NCBI GenBank assembly: GCA_964512085.1
Contig: CAZEIU010000003.1
Coordinates: forward strand, 1 to 39,263
DNA: 39,263 nt
Reading direction: 5' to 3'
Source: JAUPVL01 sp964512085
GTDB lineage: Bacteria; Patescibacteriota; Saccharimonadia; CAILAD01; BJGX01
The position numbers were made by a program, and so were the translations under genes. Shown in pieces: positions 37,232-39,263 of the stretch. The notes below the pieces were generated by a model. The model was not told the origin of the DNA and ran no database searches. It was given only the letters and a program-made list of their open reading frames with translations. The stretch's first letter is position 1. Every line of letters starts with the position of its first letter.

Positions 37232-39263
37232 ATGATTAAAAAACTAGAAATCACTGGGTTTAAGTCTTTCGGTAATAGCAGAAAGATGATTTTTGATTCG
37301 GGCATTACAGCAATTGTTGGACCTAATGGCTCGGGCAAGAGTAATATAGCCGATGCTATAAGATGGGTGCTAGGCGAACAAAAAATTAAGAGGCTTCGTG
37401 TATCCAAATCTGACGACGTGATATTTTTTGGTACACCAAAAAAACCTCGGGCTAGCCTTGCCGAGGTAGTACTACTGCTCGATAACAGCACAAGAAAGTT
37501 CGAAATTGATTCATCTGAAGTTGAAATACTCAGAAAGCAATATCGATCGGGCGATGTTGAGTATAGGGTAAACGGCAAAAGAACTAAACTGTCAAAAATT
37601 AATGAATATTTGGCCAAGGCAGGTTTTGGCACCGAAACATATACGGTAATTGGCCAAGGTATGGTGGACAGTCTGCTTACATCTAGCTCATCAGAGCGAA
37701 AATTGTTGTTTGAAGAAGCTAGCGGTATTCGGCAATTCGAACTAAAAAGACATACAGCAATGAATAATTTAAAAAAAGCTGAACAAAACTTGGCTCAAAT
37801 AGAGAATGTTCTATTGGAGTTAGAACCTACCACAAAGGTCCTGCAAGCTTACACGAAAAGTAAACAAAAGGTAGCTAGCTTAAAAGAAGAACTAGTTATT
37901 AAGAAAAAGGTCTATCTCAACAACGAAATGATAAGACTTAACCTTGAATCGAATGATTTTGCTAAAAGAATAGAAGAATCTAAATCTAAGCTAAAAAAAG
38001 TTAATGAAATAATAACATCCATTCATACAGAGAATAAGAATAACCTTAAAGATCAAGACACCTCGAGAGCTACCAACCAATTAAGATCTCTCGAGCAAGA
38101 AAAAGATTCTCTTACTAAAGAAATACTTTCTAAACAGAACGAACTAGAAGTTCTTAAGTCGAACGATGAAAATCAAAGTCGAGATATTAAAAAAATAGAA
38201 AAAAACTTAGAAACTATTACGCAAAAAAGAACTCATTTTCAAAAAATATTCTTGCATGAATCTGAAAAAGTAAATGAGTTACAGAACAGTATAGATGAGT
38301 GTGATAAGGAAATAATTAAAATAAACAAAGAGCTGAAATTAGTACAAGCTAAATTAAATACCAATCAAAAAAAAGAATTTGTAAGTCATGCTCTTGGTTT
38401 GGTTCAGAATGTTCGCATACAATTGAGACAAGAAAGATCTCGCAAAATTATTGATAAAACTCTCCAGAGTTTACTCCAAATGCTAGAGCTAGCTATGCAA
38501 GATGACTCCTTAGAGTTGGTTTCTCAAACCGGCAAAATACAAAGGCAAGTTACTTATTTTATGTCTAAAAGAGACGATCTTTTGGAGCTTCAGACCAAGC
38601 ATACTATTAAGCTACGATCTATAGAGCTAGATATAAGCGCATTAGACTTAGAACACCAGGAGTTGTTAGATTCCAAACTAGAGCAACAGAAAAGATTTGA
38701 TGAGTCTATAAAGCTGAAAAAAGAGATTCAGATTAAAGAAAAAGAACTTACCAAATTGATTGAAAAAAATAAACAAATAGCGTCAACGATAGTTAAATTG
38801 CGTGACGAAATATACAATTCTACTATTAAAAAACAAAATAATGATTTAATGGCACAAGCTGAAGAGCAGGCCTCACTAAAAACCGAGCTAGAAATGAATC
38901 TAAATTATCTTATTGAGCAAAATAATCAGAATAAAGACAATATTGATAGGTTAAAATCGCTAGCCAAAGATTGGTTTGGTAATCAATATGTTTTTTTCAA
39001 AGAAAAAAATGCCGGCACGGTTGAGTTAGATGAGATAACTAAAATATCTGCTGAAATCGATGCGGCTGTAGATGTAGACCCTAAAGAAATTGAGGTGGCT
39101 CAACAGTCTCAAGAAAGAATAGAATTCTTGAGAAAACAGCAGACTGACCTGGAGTTGGCTATTGATGATTCACAAAAACTAATCCAGAGTTTGCAAAAAG
39201 ATATTAATAACAAATTCGAAAAATCATTCAATAGACTTAACGTAGTTTTTAACGATTACTTTA
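37232..39263 (+). CDS. smc: Chromosome segregation protein SMC (3' end outside window), apparently hingeless
   Basis: N-terminal SMC ATPase head: M-I-K-K-L-E-I-T-G-F-K-S-F, Walker A G30-P-N-G-S-G-K-S37, V-L-G-E-Q, and the Q-loop region V-I-G-Q-G-M. Long Lys/Glu-rich coiled coil follows. By residue 677 the sequence already reads R-I-E-F-L-R-K-Q-Q-T-D-L then F-N-R-L-N-V-V-F, which matches the end of the returning coiled coil just before the C-terminal head. No glycine-rich hinge is visible; only a helical segment of about 60 residues near 385-445 lies midway. SMC condenses and segregates DNA as a dimer joined at the hinge. TATAAT at 37215-37220 precedes the ATG by 11 nt. Confidence 0.88.
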   Translation, partial: MIKKLEITGFKSFGNSRKMIFDSGITAIVGPNGSGKSNIADAIRWVLGEQKIKRLRVSKSDDVIFFGTPKKPRASLAEVVLLLDNSTRKFEIDSSEVEILRKQYRSGDVEYRVNGKRTKLSKINEYLAKAGFGTETYTVIGQGMVDSLLTSSSSERKLLFEEASGIRQFELKRHTAMNNLKKAEQNLAQIENVLLELEPTTKVLQAYTKSKQKVASLKEELVIKKKVYLNNEMIRLNLESNDFAKRIEESKSKLKKVNEIITSIHTENKNNLKDQDTSRATNQLRSLEQEKDSLTKEILSKQNELEVLKSNDENQSRDIKKIEKNLETITQKRTHFQKIFLHESEKVNELQNSIDECDKEIIKINKELKLVQAKLNTNQKKEFVSHALGLVQNVRIQLRQERSRKIIDKTLQSLLQMLELAMQDDSLELVSQTGKIQRQVTYFMSKRDDLLELQTKHTIKLRSIELDISALDLEHQELLDSKLEQQKRFDESIKLKKEIQIKEKELTKLIEKNKQIASTIVKLRDEIYNSTIKKQNNDLMAQAEEQASLKTELEMNLNYLIEQNNQNKDNIDRLKSLAKDWFGNQYVFFKEKNAGTVELDEITKISAEIDAAVDVDPKEIEVAQQSQERIEFLRKQQTDLELAIDDSQKLIQSLQKDINNKFEKSFNRLNVVFNDYF

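Overview
The window is a compact, AT-rich, gene-dense bacterial chromosome segment. I read it as Candidatus Patescibacteria (CPR), most likely the Saccharibacteria/TM7 side. The reasons are the very short intergenic gaps, an alanyl-tRNA synthetase without its C-terminal domain, Rpf-like and LysM/CHAP wall enzymes of the Gram-positive type, and housekeeping genes mixed with short orphan membrane proteins. TGA is a true stop codon here (for example at 8868-8870), so this is not a UGA=Gly lineage. The phylum is an inference from content. No rRNA or phylogenetic marker comparison was possible.

Layout. 1-10.5 kb: the end of a UvrD/PcrA helicase, an Rpf/G5 wall hydrolase, rsmA, then a tight plus-strand operon (transglutaminase-like membrane protein, metG, a flavin-binding protein, tatD, cysteine desulfurase, DUF218 protein, mnmA) whose last genes overlap by 1-14 nt. 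The desulfurase next to mnmA points to sulfur delivery for tRNA 2-thiouridine. 10.5-17.6 kb: a minus-strand pair (48-aa acidic/proline protein coupled to a zinc-ribbon-like membrane protein), plus-strand alaS flanked by two single-span membrane proteins, two minus-strand orphans with their own terminators, and a divergent enolase with a proline-rich tail. 17.8-23.9 kb: ftsA-like gene, a large membrane-anchored partner, ruvX (apparently starting at ATT), mltG and a LysM-CHAP hydrolase with a long leader. 23.9-30.1 kb: a coupled minus-strand orphan pair, obgE, a methyltransferase, tRNA-Ala(GGC), mscL, a TrpF-like barrel, a minimal Mur ligase and a C39-like peptidase. 30.2-39.3 kb: a gene broken or reprogrammed at an A AAA AAG slippery site, a leader-peptide attenuator with a 42-aa ORF and twin hairpins, leuS, rpmF behind a four-way-junction RNA, nusB, a Nudix hydrolase overlapping it by 128 nt, rnc, an alpha/beta hydrolase and a truncated smc whose visible part lacks a hinge.

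How it works together. Translation and RNA maturation dominate (metG, alaS, leuS, rsmA, mnmA, tRNA-Ala, rpmF, nusB, rnc, obgE). Wall remodelling and division come second (Rpf-like, MltG, LysM-CHAP, Mur ligase, FtsA-like). The most unusual content is RNA-level control: (i) a classical-looking attenuator whose leader peptide is rich in Leu and Asn codons, followed by a 42-aa ORF and two hairpins with an identical apical loop; (ii) a 131-nt four-way junction in front of ribosomal protein bL32; (iii) a recurrent promoter design with an extended -10 box only 6-8 nt before the ATG and no Shine-Dalgarno, suggesting leaderless mRNAs; (iv) at least one gene with no usable start codon except ATT. All structures were found by eye and none was folded computationally.
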